DNA of 64,000 nt, from the NCBI GenBank assembly GCA_040387375.1, contig JAZKDW010000015.1, positions 288,589 to 352,588 of the forward strand. Reading direction: 5' to 3'. Position numbers and translations under genes: made by a program. The notes beneath the pieces are model-generated. The model was not told the DNA's origin. It searched no databases and saw only the letters and a list, made by a program, of their open reading frames with translations. The stretch comes from JAZKDW01 sp040387375. GTDB lineage: Bacteria > Pseudomonadota > Gammaproteobacteria > Burkholderiales > Burkholderiaceae_D. Shown in pieces: positions 43,664 to 52,273 of this stretch. Numbering within the stretch: the stretch's first letter is position 1; each line of letters opens with the position of its first letter.

Positions 43664-45447
43664 TGCGCATCGCTCCCGCCGCAATGGCGGCACTGGCCGC
43701 GGCCGCGGTCGCCGCGCTGGCCTGGAAACTAGGCAACGACTACTACCTGCGCATCCTCTTCATGATGTGCGTATATTACCTGTGCGCGGCCGGCATGAAT
43801 GTGCTGGTCGGGTATGCCGGCCAGAAATCGCTGGGCCAGGCCGGTCTGTTCGCCGCCGGCGCCTATACCGCGGCGTTGCTGACCTCGCGTTTTGCCGTCG
43901 ATCCGTGGATCGCGCTGGCAGCTGCCGCCGTCGTCTCCGGCGTGTTCGGCGTGCTGATCGCCTTGCCCTCGCTGCGCGTCAAGGGACCCTACCTGGCGAT
44001 GGTAACGCTGGCCTTCGGCATCGTGGTCGAGAAGCTGGTAACCGAATGGACCGATTTCTTCGGCGGCCCGCAAGGCTTGTACGGCATCAAGCCGCTCGGC
44101 TTTGGTGGCGTGCCGCTTACCAGCGTGCAATGGGCCTGGTTCGGCATCCTGCTGTGCCTGGTCACGCACCTGCTGTTGCGCAACCTGCTGCGCGGACGCT
44201 TCGGCCGCGCGCTGCTATCGCTGCAGGCCGACGAGATCGCCTCGGCTTCGGTCGGCGTCCATGTCTACCGCTACAAGGTGCTCGCGTTCGTGATTGCCGC
44301 GGTCACCTGCGGCATTGCCGGCGCGCTGGTGGCGCAGCAAAACCAGTACATCAATTCCGATTTCATCAGCTTCCACCTGTCGATCTTCATCCTGTTGCTG
44401 GTGCTGTTCGGCGGCGTCGGCATGCTCTACGGGCCGCTGGTGGGCGCGGTATTGCTGGTATTGATCGATGCGCTGCTGGCGCAATGGCCATCGGTGCAGC
44501 ATTTCGTCTACGGCGCGCTGCTGCTGTTTGCGCTGTATGCAATGCCCAGGGGCGTCGCCGGCCTGTTCGCCGGCTGGTTCCGGCCCAGGCAGCCGGCCGC
44601 GCCGGCGAAGACCGCGGCACGGCGCCCGTTTTCGATGCAGGCCCCCGCCTGCGCCGGCCTGCTGCTCGAGGTCGCCGATGTGTGCAAGTCGTATGGCGGC
44701 GTGCGGCCGGCGCAGGATGTGTGCTTCCGACTTGAAGCCGGCCATATCCATGCGCTGATCGGCCCCAACGGCGCCGGCAAGAGCACCATGATCAACATGC
44801 TGACCGGCGTCATCGATCCCGACCAAGGCCGCATCCGCTTCCTCGGCACCGACATCGGCGGCCAGCCGATCCACGATATCTGCCGGCGCGGCGTCGGCCG
44901 CACGTTCCAGAACTTGCGTCTGTTTACCGACCTGTCGGTGCTCGACAATGTATTGCTGGGACGGCATTGCCGCATGACCAACGGCTTCTGGGCATCGCTG
45001 CTGGCTTTGCCCTCGGCACGCCGGGCCGAAGCCGACGCCTGCGAGCGGGCGCTGGCCATCCTCGATCTGCTGGACCTGGCCGAGGTGGCGTATGCACCGG
45101 CTGGCAGCCTGCCGTACGGCTTGCAGCGGCGAGTGGAACTGGCGCGCAGCCTGGCGACCGAACCGCAACTGCTGTTGCTCGATGAACCGGCCGCCGGACT
45201 CAACCCGCAGGAGACCGCGGACCTGGGCCAGCTGCTGGTACGCATCAGCAAGCTCGGCATCACGATCCTGATGGTCGAGCATCACATGGACCTGGTGATG
45301 TCGATCTCGGACCATATCACCGTGCTCGATTACGGCATCAAGATCGCCGAAGGCACGCCGGCGGCGGTACAGGCCAATCCGGCGGTGATCGCGGCCTATC
45401 TCGGCGCCGCCGTTACCGACGACATGCAGGAGGAACGGGCATGCTGA
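43660..45447 (+). CDS. Fused ABC permease/ATPase (LivM-LivG)
   Basis: This 595-residue protein joins a LivM-type permease (about residues 1-310) through a short Pro/Ala-rich linker to a LivG-type ATPase (about 331-595). The permease part has YYLRILFMMCVYYLCAAGMN and KSLGQAGLFAAGAY. The ATPase has Walker A GPNGAGKST near residue 368, the signature LPYGLQRRVELA, and Walker B LLLLDEPAAGLNP near 505. The ATG overlaps the livH stop with GGAG 5 bases before. Such fusions occur in Burkholderiales and lock a 1:1 permease to ATPase ratio. Confidence 0.92.
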   Translation: MMRIAPAAMAALAAAAVAALAWKLGNDYYLRILFMMCVYYLCAAGMNVLVGYAGQKSLGQAGLFAAGAYTAALLTSRFAVDPWIALAAAAVVSGVFGVLIALPSLRVKGPYLAMVTLAFGIVVEKLVTEWTDFFGGPQGLYGIKPLGFGGVPLTSVQWAWFGILLCLVTHLLLRNLLRGRFGRALLSLQADEIASASVGVHVYRYKVLAFVIAAVTCGIAGALVAQQNQYINSDFISFHLSIFILLLVLFGGVGMLYGPLVGAVLLVLIDALLAQWPSVQHFVYGALLLFALYAMPRGVAGLFAGWFRPRQPAAPAKTAARRPFSMQAPACAGLLLEVADVCKSYGGVRPAQDVCFRLEAGHIHALIGPNGAGKSTMINMLTGVIDPDQGRIRFLGTDIGGQPIHDICRRGVGRTFQNLRLFTDLSVLDNVLLGRHCRMTNGFWASLLALPSARRAEADACERALAILDLLDLAEVAYAPAGSLPYGLQRRVELARSLATEPQLLLLDEPAAGLNPQETADLGQLLVRISKLGITILMVEHHMDLVMSISDHITVLDYGIKIAEGTPAAVQANPAVIAAYLGAAVTDDMQEERAC

Positions 45448-46151
45448 AGCTGGAATCTGTGTCCATGTCATACGGGGCCATCGAATCGGTGCGCGAGGTA
45501 TCGATCACGGTGCGCCCCGGCGAGGTAGTGACCATCATCGGCGCCAATGGTGCCGGCAAGAGCACGCTGTTGAAAGGCATCGTCGGTCTCGAGCCGCTGG
45601 CGCGCGGGCGCATCGTGCTCAATGGCGAGGAGGTGACGCAGGTGCCGGCCCACAAGCGGGTTGCGCTGGGCGTGGCGCTGTCGCCGGAAGGGCGCGGCGT
45701 TTTTCCGGACCAGAGCGTGCGCGACAACCTGCTGCTGGGGGCGTACCACCGGCATGAGGACAGCGCGGTGCTGGAGCAGAAGATCGAGCGGTATTTCACG
45801 ATGTTTCCACGCCTGCGGGAACGCCAGCAACAGATGGCGGGCACGCTGTCGGGAGGCGAGCAGCAGATGCTGGCGATTGCGCGGGCGCTGATGAGCGAAC
45901 CAAGGCTGCTGCTGCTGGACGAACCGTCGCTGGGGCTGGCGCCGCTGATCATCCAGGATATCTTCAAGACCATCCGGCAACTGCGGGAAATGGGCCTGAC
46001 CATCCTGCTGGTCGAGCAGATGGCCAACCAGGCGCTGGCGGTGGCCGACCGTGCGTATGTGCTGGAGAACGGGCGCATCACCAGCGAAGGCAGCGGGCGG
46101 GAATTGCTCAATGATCCGAAGGTGCGCGCCGCGTATCTGGGATCGCACTAA
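45441..46151 (+). CDS. ABC importer ATPase, LivF type
   Basis: This 236-residue ATPase has Walker A GANGAGKST, signature LSGGEQQMLAIARALM, Walker B RLLLLDEPSLGLAP and the H-loop region LLVEQMANQ. It pairs with the LivG half of the preceding fusion. It starts inside the end of that gene, with GGAGGA about 6 bases upstream, so translation is coupled. Confidence 0.93.
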   Translation: MLKLESVSMSYGAIESVREVSITVRPGEVVTIIGANGAGKSTLLKGIVGLEPLARGRIVLNGEEVTQVPAHKRVALGVALSPEGRGVFPDQSVRDNLLLGAYHRHEDSAVLEQKIERYFTMFPRLRERQQQMAGTLSGGEQQMLAIARALMSEPRLLLLDEPSLGLAPLIIQDIFKTIRQLREMGLTILLVEQMANQALAVADRAYVLENGRITSEGSGRELLNDPKVRAAYLGSH

Positions 46152-46196
46152 TCCATCCGATACAGACTTTTCTCTCACTACATCTAAGGTTACATC

Positions 46197-47162
46197 ATGA
46201 CTACCGAAAAAAAATTCGCATCCCACGCCGATCTCGACGAAAAGAAAACCAGCTTCATCAAGCTGTCCGAGAATGCCTACGCCTACACCGCCGAGGGTGA
46301 TCCGAATTCCGGCATCATCATCGGCGACGACAGCGTGATGGTGATCGACACTACCGCCACGCCGATCATGGCGCAATCCCTGATACGGCATATTCGTTCG
46401 GTGACCGACCTGCCGATCAAGTATGTGGTGATGTCGCACTATCACGCCGTGCGTGTGCTGGGTGCATCGGCTTACGCCGCGGAAGGCGGAGAGCAAATCA
46501 TCGCCTCGCGCGGCACCTATGAAATGATCGTCGAGCGGGGCGAACAGGACATGAAATCCGAGATCGAACGTTTTCCGCGCCTGTTCGCCGGCGTTGAATC
46601 GGTGCCGGGGCTGACATGGCCGACCATGGTGTTCGAGAAGGAAATGACGATCTACATGGGCAAGCTCGAAGTCAGGCTGATGCAGATCGGCATGGGCCAC
46701 ACCAAGGGCGATACGATCGCGTGGATTCCGTCGCAAAAGATATGCTTCTCCGGCGACCTGGTCGAATATGATGCCGCCGCTTATACCGGCGACGCGCAGC
46801 TGGAAGAATGGCCGGCGACGCTGGAAGCCTTGCGCGCGCTCGGCGCCGAAAAACTGGTGCCGGGGCGCGGTCCCGCATTGCTGAATCCGGCTGAGGTCAA
46901 TTCCGGCATCGACTACACCAAGGATTTCGTCAGCACACTGCTGCAAAGCGCGAAAGAAGCAGTCGCCGCCGGCAAGTCACTGAAGGAAGCGATGACGCAC
47001 GTGCGCAGCAAGATGGATCCGAAATTCGCGCATGTCTTCATCTATGAACATTGCCTGCCATTCGATGTCACGCGTGCGGTTGACGAAGCCAGCGGCATCA
47101 AGCATCCGCGCATCTGGACGGCGGAACGCGACAAGGAAATGTGGCATTCGCTGCAGGACTGA
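46197..47162 (+). CDS. Metallo-beta-lactamase-fold hydrolase with altered metal site
   Basis: This 321-residue protein has the MBL-fold order. The canonical HxHxDH is replaced by HYHAVR near residue 81, the later His (MGHTKGDT) and Asp (FSGDLVE) are kept, and the usual PGHG is PGRG. So two of the expected ligands are gone, which suggests one metal or a changed reaction. I recall similar HYHAVR sequences in other betaproteobacterial homologues, so this may be a defined subfamily. It lies 45 bp after livF and is probably part of the same operon. Confidence 0.85.
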   Translation: MTTEKKFASHADLDEKKTSFIKLSENAYAYTAEGDPNSGIIIGDDSVMVIDTTATPIMAQSLIRHIRSVTDLPIKYVVMSHYHAVRVLGASAYAAEGGEQIIASRGTYEMIVERGEQDMKSEIERFPRLFAGVESVPGLTWPTMVFEKEMTIYMGKLEVRLMQIGMGHTKGDTIAWIPSQKICFSGDLVEYDAAAYTGDAQLEEWPATLEALRALGAEKLVPGRGPALLNPAEVNSGIDYTKDFVSTLLQSAKEAVAAGKSLKEAMTHVRSKMDPKFAHVFIYEHCLPFDVTRAVDEASGIKHPRIWTAERDKEMWHSLQD

Positions 47163-47228
47163 TTGTCTTTTTTCACTTTCTTCACTGATGGGGAGAAAGC
47201 GGAGCACACCACAAAGGGAGAGCAGAAA

Positions 47229-47942
47229 ATGATTGTACGCATGGGTATATTACGCAAGAAGGATGGCCTGACCAGCACGTCCTTTCGCAATCACTGGCGC
47301 GACGTGCACGGCCCGATAGCCGCGCAAATCGGCGGCTTGCGCAGGTATTGCCAGAACCACGTGGTCGATGCGATGCAGCGCGGCTTTTCATATCCGCGCG
47401 GGCCGGAGGTGATCGACGGTTTTTCGCAGCTCTGGTTTGACGACCTGGCATCGATGCAGGGCACTCTCGATCCGCACACCTGCAAGATGCTGGCCGACGA
47501 TGAAGCCAATTTCATCGGCAATCTGAAACTGATCGTGGCCGAGCAGCGCATCGTGATACCGGTCGCCACCGGCAAGCCTTTGCTCAAGCGCATGTCCACC
47601 ATCAAGCGCAGGGCGGACATCAGCCCGGAGAAATTTCAGCGCGAATGGTTCGAAGTGCATGCCGGACTGGTGAAAAAACTGCCGCAAGTATTGGGTTACA
47701 CGCAAAACATGATTATTGAGCGGGCCGTTGAAAACGGTGGCAAGTCGGCGGCCCTGGACGGAACGTATGACGATATCCCTATCGATGGAATCGTCGAACT
47801 ATGGTTTGAAGATATAACGAGCCTCGAGGCGGCGTTTGCATCTCCGGACGGGCAGATTCTGATGGCGCACGCGAGGGAGTTCATCGCCGAGATCAGCACC
47901 TTTGTGGTCGAAACCCACGAAGTCATTGAAGCCAAAGCCTGA
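47229..47942 (+). CDS. Tandem EthD domain protein
   Basis: The product is 237 residues. Two copies of the EthD (dimeric ferredoxin-like alpha+beta) fold are seen: VRMGILRKKDGLTSTSFRNH with HWRDVHGP, then IKRRADISPEKFQREWFEVH. EthD proteins bind or isomerise small organic molecules in degradative pathways, as in the EthRABCD cluster. The ATG at 47229 has GGGAG upstream. It sits between the MBL gene and the OYE gene on the same strand. Confidence 0.85.
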   Translation: MIVRMGILRKKDGLTSTSFRNHWRDVHGPIAAQIGGLRRYCQNHVVDAMQRGFSYPRGPEVIDGFSQLWFDDLASMQGTLDPHTCKMLADDEANFIGNLKLIVAEQRIVIPVATGKPLLKRMSTIKRRADISPEKFQREWFEVHAGLVKKLPQVLGYTQNMIIERAVENGGKSAALDGTYDDIPIDGIVELWFEDITSLEAAFASPDGQILMAHAREFIAEISTFVVETHEVIEAKA

Positions 47943-47990
47943 CGCGATCGAATGATGTCGATGCGTCCTGGCGCCCTGAAGGAAAAATTC

Positions 47991-49148
47991 ATGTCTGCAC
48001 CAACACCCCGGCTTTTCCAGCCGCTGAAAATCCGCGATCTGACGCTCAAAAACCGTGTCGTGATTTCACCGATGTGCCAGCACGCGGCGGATAACGGCCT
48101 GGCCAGCAACTGGCATCTGGTTCACCTCGGGAAATTTGCGCTTGGCGGCGCCGGCCTGATATTCGTTGAAAGCACCGCAGTCGAGGCAGGCGCGCGCATC
48201 GGCATCAGGGATGTAGGCCTTTGGTCGGACGATCAGGTCGACCCCTTTAAAAACATCGTCGACTTCGTCCATGAAAATGGGGCGGCGATCGGGGTGCAAC
48301 TGGCTCATGCGGGACGCAAGGCCGGTTGCCATGCGTTGTGGGATGGTGGCGCGGCTTATACGCCGGAGCAGCTGGCCGCCAGCGGCCAGCCATGGCGTCG
48401 CGTCGGACCGAGCGCGCTGGCAGCGGGTCCGGCGTGGTCGGTGCCGCAGGCGTTGAGCGGTGCCGATATCGCCGAAATCACCAGCTACTTCGTGGCTGCG
48501 GCACGGCGCGCCGAGCGCGCCGGCTTCGATGTGATTGAACTGCATTTCGGCCATGGTTATCTGGTGGCGAGCTTCCTGTCGCCGGTATCCAACCGGCGGG
48601 ATGATGCCTACGGTGGCGATCGGGCCGGCAGAATGCGCCTGGCACTGGAAATAGCCACTGCCGTGCGCGCAGCCTGGCCTGCCGCAAAACCGCTATTCGT
48701 GCGCATATCCGCCGTCGACGGCGTCGAGGATGGGTGGAATATCGACGATTCCGTGGTCCTCGCGCTCGAACTGGGAAAAGTCGGCGTCGATGTGATCGAT
48801 TGCTCGTCGGGCGGCCTGACCGAGGATACCCGCAGCCTGCCTCTGCCCAGGGGGCTGGGTTTTCAGGTGCCATTCTCCGCCCGCATCCGCGAAGAAACCG
48901 GTGTGCTGACGCAGGCCGTCGGCGTGATCGTCAATGGTCCACAGGCTGAATCCATCCTCGAGCGTGGCCAAGCGGACCTGATTGCTATCGGCCGCGAAGC
49001 GCTGGCCGATCCGTATTGGGCGCACCATGCCGCTACAGCCCTGGGATGCGGTGTGAATTTTTCGAACTGGCCGCAAAGACACGGAACATGGCTTGAAAAG
49101 AGGGCGCCGCTGATGCGGCAGATTGCCGCCGAGGCTAAAGAGCAATGA
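47991..49148 (+). CDS. NADH:flavin oxidoreductase, old yellow enzyme family
   Basis: This 385-residue TIM-barrel flavoenzyme has LFQPLKIRDLTLKNRVVISP at the start and GVQLAHAGRKAGC with the catalytic-region His. FDVIELHFGHGYLVASFLSP and NRRDDAYGGDRAGRMRLALE are the YqjM/OYE signature. These reduce activated C=C bonds using NAD(P)H. AAGGAAAAATTC precedes the ATG at 47991. It closes the IclR-governed cluster. Confidence 0.92.
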   Translation: MSAPTPRLFQPLKIRDLTLKNRVVISPMCQHAADNGLASNWHLVHLGKFALGGAGLIFVESTAVEAGARIGIRDVGLWSDDQVDPFKNIVDFVHENGAAIGVQLAHAGRKAGCHALWDGGAAYTPEQLAASGQPWRRVGPSALAAGPAWSVPQALSGADIAEITSYFVAAARRAERAGFDVIELHFGHGYLVASFLSPVSNRRDDAYGGDRAGRMRLALEIATAVRAAWPAAKPLFVRISAVDGVEDGWNIDDSVVLALELGKVGVDVIDCSSGGLTEDTRSLPLPRGLGFQVPFSARIREETGVLTQAVGVIVNGPQAESILERGQADLIAIGREALADPYWAHHAATALGCGVNFSNWPQRHGTWLEKRAPLMRQIAAEAKEQ

Positions 49149-49188
49149 TTTCGGAGGACGATTTCCGGTTGATGTTCTAGTTTTCCTG

Positions 49189-49217
49189 GAGCGGTTTGGG
49201 CTCAATCCCAACCGCTC
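49189..49217 (+). terminator. Hairpin after the OYE gene, without a T run
   Basis: GAGCGGTTTGGG and CCCAACCGCTC form an 11-bp stem with one bulge and a 6-base loop about 40 bases after the OYE stop. There is no run of Ts, so it may be a processing or stability hairpin rather than a Rho-independent terminator. Confidence 0.5.
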
Positions 49218-49287
49218 TAAGTCTGTTACCGAACAGACAGCACCAAAGTGACATCAGTAGACTGGTCATTTTGAAAAGGATGCCATC

Positions 49288-49731
49288 ATGCCATTTGCTG
49301 ACCATACACCTCGGATTGATCTTGTACCCGCCGTAACACGGCAGACATTTCGCCGTTGGGGATGTGCGCTTCTCCTGGCCAGCACCTCGCTCTGCGCAGC
49401 GACGGCACTGGCCCAGGACCGCGGCACCTCCGCCGACGCCAATGCGCGCTACCAGAGTGAACGGGCCTTATGCCTGAATGGCTTGTCAAACCAGGATCGG
49501 GCTACGTGCCTGAAGGAAGCGGGCGCGGCAAGAGGCGAGGCGCAGCGCGGGAACCTGCGTGACGGCCGTGCTGCATACGATCAGAATGCGATGATTCGCT
49601 GCAACGCATTGCCAGCCAGCGATCAGGAAGCCTGCAAGCGCCGCATACAGGGCGAAGGCCTGACAAAAGGCACGCCAGCCCAGGGCGGCGTCATCCGGGA
49701 ACTCGTGGTGCCGGATAACACCGCAAAATAA
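49288..49731 (+). CDS. Exported small protein of unknown function
   Basis: The product is 147 residues. An N-terminal basic region followed by the hydrophobic CALLLASTSLCAATALAQDR gives a signal peptide with cleavage near ALAQ. The mature part is rich in Arg/Ala/Gln and has four Cys (CLNG, CLKEAG, RCNAL, CKRR) that could form two disulfides. No family was recognised with certainty; similar periplasmic proteins of unknown function occur in Burkholderiales. AAAAGGA precedes the ATG by 9 bases. Confidence 0.7.
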   Translation: MPFADHTPRIDLVPAVTRQTFRRWGCALLLASTSLCAATALAQDRGTSADANARYQSERALCLNGLSNQDRATCLKEAGAARGEAQRGNLRDGRAAYDQNAMIRCNALPASDQEACKRRIQGEGLTKGTPAQGGVIRELVVPDNTAK

Positions 49732-49840
49732 AGTCCGGCGATAACGCGTTATATTGGTGGAGGTTGGCGAGCTGGTCCCTTGCTGCCTGAAGCCTGTCTT
49801 CGGGGTGCACTTGCTATTTGTAATCTTCACTGAGAAAGCC

Positions 49841-50479
49841 ATGTCGACTCCTCCTGTCAAACCCGCTCCAAAACATTTTTCGATGATCCGCGGGTTTCAT
49901 CTTGCCGACTTCTTCACGCTCGGCAACGCTGCCTGCGGGGTTGCCGCTGTATTTTTGGCGATGTCCTACATGGCTAGCGGCTCTGTGCGCCATTTCATGA
50001 TTGCCGCTGCACTGGCACCGGCAGCGTTCATATTCGATGTGCTGGACGGCCGCATAGCACGCTGGCGGCGCCAGCATTCCGCGCTCGGGCGTGAGCTCGA
50101 TTCACTGGCGGACATCATTTCCTTCGGACTCGCGCCTGCGGCGCTGGCGTTTGCAGCCGGCTTGCGCGGCGGCTGGGATTGGGTGGCATTGATTTATTTC
50201 GTGTGTTGCGGCGTGAGCCGCCTGGCCCGATACAACGTTACCGCCGAAAGCCTGTCTGGTGATGAGGGAAAGGTTGCCTATTTCGAAGGCACACCGATAC
50301 CAACCAGCGTGTTGCTGACCGGCGTGCTGGCGCTGGCGGCCTGGTATGGACGGCTGGGCGAGAATATATTGTGGGGCGCCTGGACAGTGGGGCCGTGGAT
50401 TCTGCATCCGCTCGCGCTGCTGTTCTTTTTATCCGGTACCCTGATGATCAGCAAAACATTTCGGATTCCGAAATTCTAG
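49841..50479 (+). CDS. pssA: CDP-diacylglycerol-serine O-phosphatidyltransferase
   Basis: The product is 212 residues with several membrane helices. It has the CDP-alcohol phosphatidyltransferase motif DG-x2-AR-x8-G-x3-D-x3-D, visible as DVLDGRIARWRRQHSALGRE followed by LDSLADIISFG. The start IRGFHLADFFTLGNAACGV and the mid-region GVSRLARYNVT are typical of the membrane-type PssA. It makes phosphatidylserine, the precursor of phosphatidylethanolamine. The ATG at 49841 was preferred to the upstream in-frame codons, which do not look like family sequence. Confidence 0.88.
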   Translation: MSTPPVKPAPKHFSMIRGFHLADFFTLGNAACGVAAVFLAMSYMASGSVRHFMIAAALAPAAFIFDVLDGRIARWRRQHSALGRELDSLADIISFGLAPAALAFAAGLRGGWDWVALIYFVCCGVSRLARYNVTAESLSGDEGKVAYFEGTPIPTSVLLTGVLALAAWYGRLGENILWGAWTVGPWILHPLALLFFLSGTLMISKTFRIPKF

Positions 50480-50642
50480 TCATGCCCGCCTTCGTCATCT
50501 TCCTTTTTTCCGAAGAAAAGACACGGTTAACTTCGCTTTTTTATAATTCCAGAACCTTTTATCCTTGATGTTCTCGAAAACGAGCGAATTGTTTCAAGCC
50601 CGTCCATACAGGATAAGGCGAAATTTTTTCGAAGGAAAGCAG

Positions 50643-50960
50643 ATGCCTGAAAAAACAGAATGGGAAATTGTCGATGGGCCAGCACCAGGTGCGCGGCCGA
50701 CATTACGGCAGTTGCTTCTGACTGTATTGGGGCCATGGTGGCGCTGGAAGCTTGCGGGTATAGCTGTTGTCGCGATTACGGTGCTGGTTTTTTTCGCCAC
50801 GGTGGTTGGCGTATTCATGCTGGTACTGTCAGCTGCCGCGATCCTGGCCCTTGTGGTACGCAAGGTCACGCAGTGGATGCGTTCCAGCGGTGGCCCGGGC
50901 TCCCCGCCAGGGGAGCGGCAAAACGGCCACCAGATCCGGCCTGGGCGGTTTCCCGAATAA
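50643..50960 (+). CDS. Small membrane protein of unknown function
   Basis: The product is 105 residues. After a soluble start (MPEKTEWEIVDGPAPGARPT), two hydrophobic stretches (LLLTVLGPWW and LAGIAVVAITVLVFFATVVG) are followed by a basic Gly/Pro-rich tail. GAAGGA lies 7-8 bases before the ATG at 50643, which is preferred to the TTG-type starts upstream. It is convergent with the exonuclease gene. No function assigned. Confidence 0.65.
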   Translation: MPEKTEWEIVDGPAPGARPTLRQLLLTVLGPWWRWKLAGIAVVAITVLVFFATVVGVFMLVLSAAAILALVVRKVTQWMRSSGGPGSPPGERQNGHQIRPGRFPE

Positions 50961-50976
50961 GCTACCGCAGTGCAAT

Positions 50977-51561
50977 TCAGGCGTTTCGGATCCATTCCCG
51001 ATAAACCCGGAGCGCTACTTGCGCATCGTCGGCAGCGTACAGGATCTGGCGTTCGGTCAGATTCGGATGTGACCAGTTGGTGGTGGACGTCTTTTTGGAC
51101 TTTTGCAGCCGCTTGCCGAAAAACCGCGCTACCGCTGTTTTGGCGCCGACATCGTTGCGCTGGCCTGCGCGCAAGGCAACCGACAGGTCAAGCACGTGGG
51201 CGGGGGAAATAGCCAGTTTATTGTGCAGCCGCTTGAGGTCGTCGCTGAGCCCGAATCCCACTTTCATCGTTTTCTTCGACTCGAGGATTGTTTTTAATTC
51301 CTGTACTGCGCTTGTGGCGCCGACCGGGAACAAATACACTTTTTCATCGGTGGCGAGCTGAATCAGATGAGGGCCACCCGAAAGCTCGCCTTTGTTGAAG
51401 GTGGGTTTTGATTCGGTATCAAATCCGAGCACATCGGCCGCCATGAGTACCTCCAGTGCTTCCGCCGCATCATGGTTCGATCGAATCAGCAGAATGTCTG
51501 CAAGACTGATACCTTCATAACATGGCAAAACCTGCTCAGGCGTAGCGCTGCTCTGGTTCAT
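50977..51561 (-). CDS. 3'-5' exonuclease, RNase D-like DEDDy family
   Basis: The product is 194 residues. The four acidic motifs of the DEDDy nucleases are seen: GFDTESKPTF (Exo I, Asp and Glu), VGFGLSDDLKRL (Exo II, Asp) and the Exo III region YAADDAQVALRVY with Tyr four residues before Asp. It lacks the HRDC domains of full RNase D, so it is a short stand-alone exonuclease domain. It probably trims RNA or DNA 3' ends. It lies 27 bp downstream of the ProQ gene on the same strand and may share its transcript. Confidence 0.88.
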   Translation of the reverse strand: MNQSSATPEQVLPCYEGISLADILLIRSNHDAAEALEVLMAADVLGFDTESKPTFNKGELSGGPHLIQLATDEKVYLFPVGATSAVQELKTILESKKTMKVGFGLSDDLKRLHNKLAISPAHVLDLSVALRAGQRNDVGAKTAVARFFGKRLQKSKKTSTTNWSHPNLTERQILYAADDAQVALRVYREWIRNA

Positions 51562-51588
51562 GTCACCTGCATGCTCATCACCATGCGT

Positions 51589-52053
51589 TTATTTGTTGCG
51601 GGAAAATTTTTCGGTGAGCTGGCTGAGCTTTTCAGCGCGCACCCGGGCCGCCTCTTCCGCTTCGCGTTGCGCTGACTCCGCTGCCCGTTGTGCCTTGCGC
51701 AACTCATCCGCTTTTTTGAAACGTTCGCGCAGGGTATCGGCTGCATGGGTACGATGGGCTTCGGTCACTTCGTCGGCCTTGTTGCCGTCCAGGTCGACCC
51801 TGGCGGTCGCTTTTGCCATCGCCTTCAGGTACTGCGAGGAATTGGTATGGATTCCCAACGCAATGCGCAGAACTTTGCGATCGAGCTCTGGAAACCGTGC
51901 CAGCAGTTGTTTGTCGATACCGATTGCCAGTGGCATGAACTCGCGAAACGCCGGAAATTTTGCCTGGAATTCCTTGAGCAGGTTACGCGCTGAATGGGCT
52001 GGGGTAAGAGCTGCGGCAGGACTGGTATCTGGTGCTGGATTTGACGTATTCAT
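51589..52053 (-). CDS. ProQ/FinO domain RNA-binding protein
   Basis: The product is 154 residues. A short disordered N-terminus is followed by the ProQ/FinO domain (about residues 22-105) with LLKEFQAKFPAFREFMPLAI and HTNSSQYLKAMAKATARVDL. A long charged helix (ERFKKADELRKAQRAAESAQ...) at the end may be a coiled coil. ProQ-like proteins bind structured RNA and sRNAs and stabilise or pair them. The ATG at 52053 was chosen over the TTG two codons earlier; neither has a strong ribosome binding site. Confidence 0.88.
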   Translation of the reverse strand: MNTSNPAPDTSPAAALTPAHSARNLLKEFQAKFPAFREFMPLAIGIDKQLLARFPELDRKVLRIALGIHTNSSQYLKAMAKATARVDLDGNKADEVTEAHRTHAADTLRERFKKADELRKAQRAAESAQREAEEAARVRAEKLSQLTEKFSRNK

Positions 52054-52273
52054 CGACAACGGATATTCGCTTTGTTTTCTGTGGAGTGCAGCATATCACG
52101 GAGAGGCGATTCGCCCCATGTTAAGTAACCATCAGTTCTGTCGAACGGCTGACCATCCGGCTGCGTGGGGAGCCGCACAGACATTCAGCGCAGACACTGT
52201 TAATGTCAGGACGGCGTCTCAAATATTACAATTGTTTCAATGAACTACTTATTGACGGATTGGTCACAAACGT

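Noticed and set aside
43611..44735. A long frame overlapping the LivM part
   Set aside because: Arg- and Ala-rich shadow of the real gene with no family motif.
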